Shown here one piece after another: positions 63,766-64,000 of a stretch of 64,000 nt of DNA; the stretch's first letter is position 1; each line of letters begins with the position of its first letter. Position numbers and translations under genes: made by a program. The DNA is from Rotaria sp. Silwood1 (Eukaryota > Rotifera > Eurotatoria > Philodinida > Philodinidae): assembly GCA_905250075.1 (NCBI GenBank), contig CAJNOP010000213.1:199873-263872 (forward strand), read 5' to 3'. The notes below the pieces were generated by a model, which was not told the origin of the DNA, did not search any database, and worked only from the letters and a program-made list of their open reading frames with translations.

Positions 63766-64000
63766 CTAAAAAAATTGCATTTTAATGAAAGAATTTTGGC
63801 CTAAGCTTAGGAAATAAAATAAAAACGAATCTACATTAATATATTTAGAAAAAACTTAATCTTTCCAAAGAATTGCACAAATGAAAATGAAAAATCATTA
63901 TTCTTTTCTATCTTAAAGTCACCATTTGTTTTATCCGTACAAATGATTCATCCAAAAAAAATAGAGTATAAAATAAATAATTTATTCAATTGATTTTCTC

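Overview
The window looks like nuclear DNA of a bdelloid rotifer (Adineta/Rotaria type); this is inference from several independent signs. It is AT-rich and eukaryotic, with short GT-AG introns (mostly 51-75 bp). It carries a eukaryotic RNA-dependent RNA polymerase gene, a family expanded in bdelloids, two divergent rhodopsin-like GPCRs, and fusions with ADP-ribosyltransferase-like domains. It also has many short tracts built on a TGTGGG-like hexamer, the telomere repeat reported for bdelloids.

Layout. 1-615: end of a flavin monooxygenase. 2942-3444: broken gene resembling a rotifer F-box/LRR-type family. 5174-6050: broken gene with an ADP-ribosyltransferase-like domain. 9833-10870: GPCR. 12026-12965: mariner-type fold-back element. 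15300-16021: dual-specificity phosphatase. 16393-16492: assembly gap. 16739-18534 (minus): HSL-type alpha/beta hydrolase with a frame problem. 20509-21748 (minus): second GPCR. 23481-27215 (minus): twelve exons of a protein kinase A catalytic subunit with unusual catalytic residues. 33120-35722: pogo-like DNA transposon with 0.3-kb terminal inverted repeats. 36860-38098: D123-family protein. 38326-38938 and 42714-42941: fold-back elements. 43622-44563 (minus): ubiquitin-like/ADP-ribosyltransferase-like fusion. 49389-52430: minisatellite, degenerate satellite and nested palindrome. 53446-53537: tRNA-Tyr with intron. 55033-58395: RNA-dependent RNA polymerase in 11 exons. 59630-60133 and 61310-61669 (minus): small secreted proteins, the second with a hevein-type chitin-binding motif. 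61944-62441: another fold-back. 63669-63765 (minus): probable last exon of a gene leaving the window.

No operon-like organisation is seen and the genes do not form a pathway. Genes are separated by long AT-rich stretches filled with palindromic non-autonomous elements. The most striking signal is a set of about a dozen short telomere-like tract pairs, always arranged G-rich arm first and C-rich arm second (head-to-head), at unrelated places including one inside a kinase intron and several around the RdRP gene. They could be a palindromic repeat family or scars of double-strand ends that received telomeric repeats before being rejoined. Exon structures were derived by eye from splice signals, reading frame and family similarity; none was checked by transcript data or database search.
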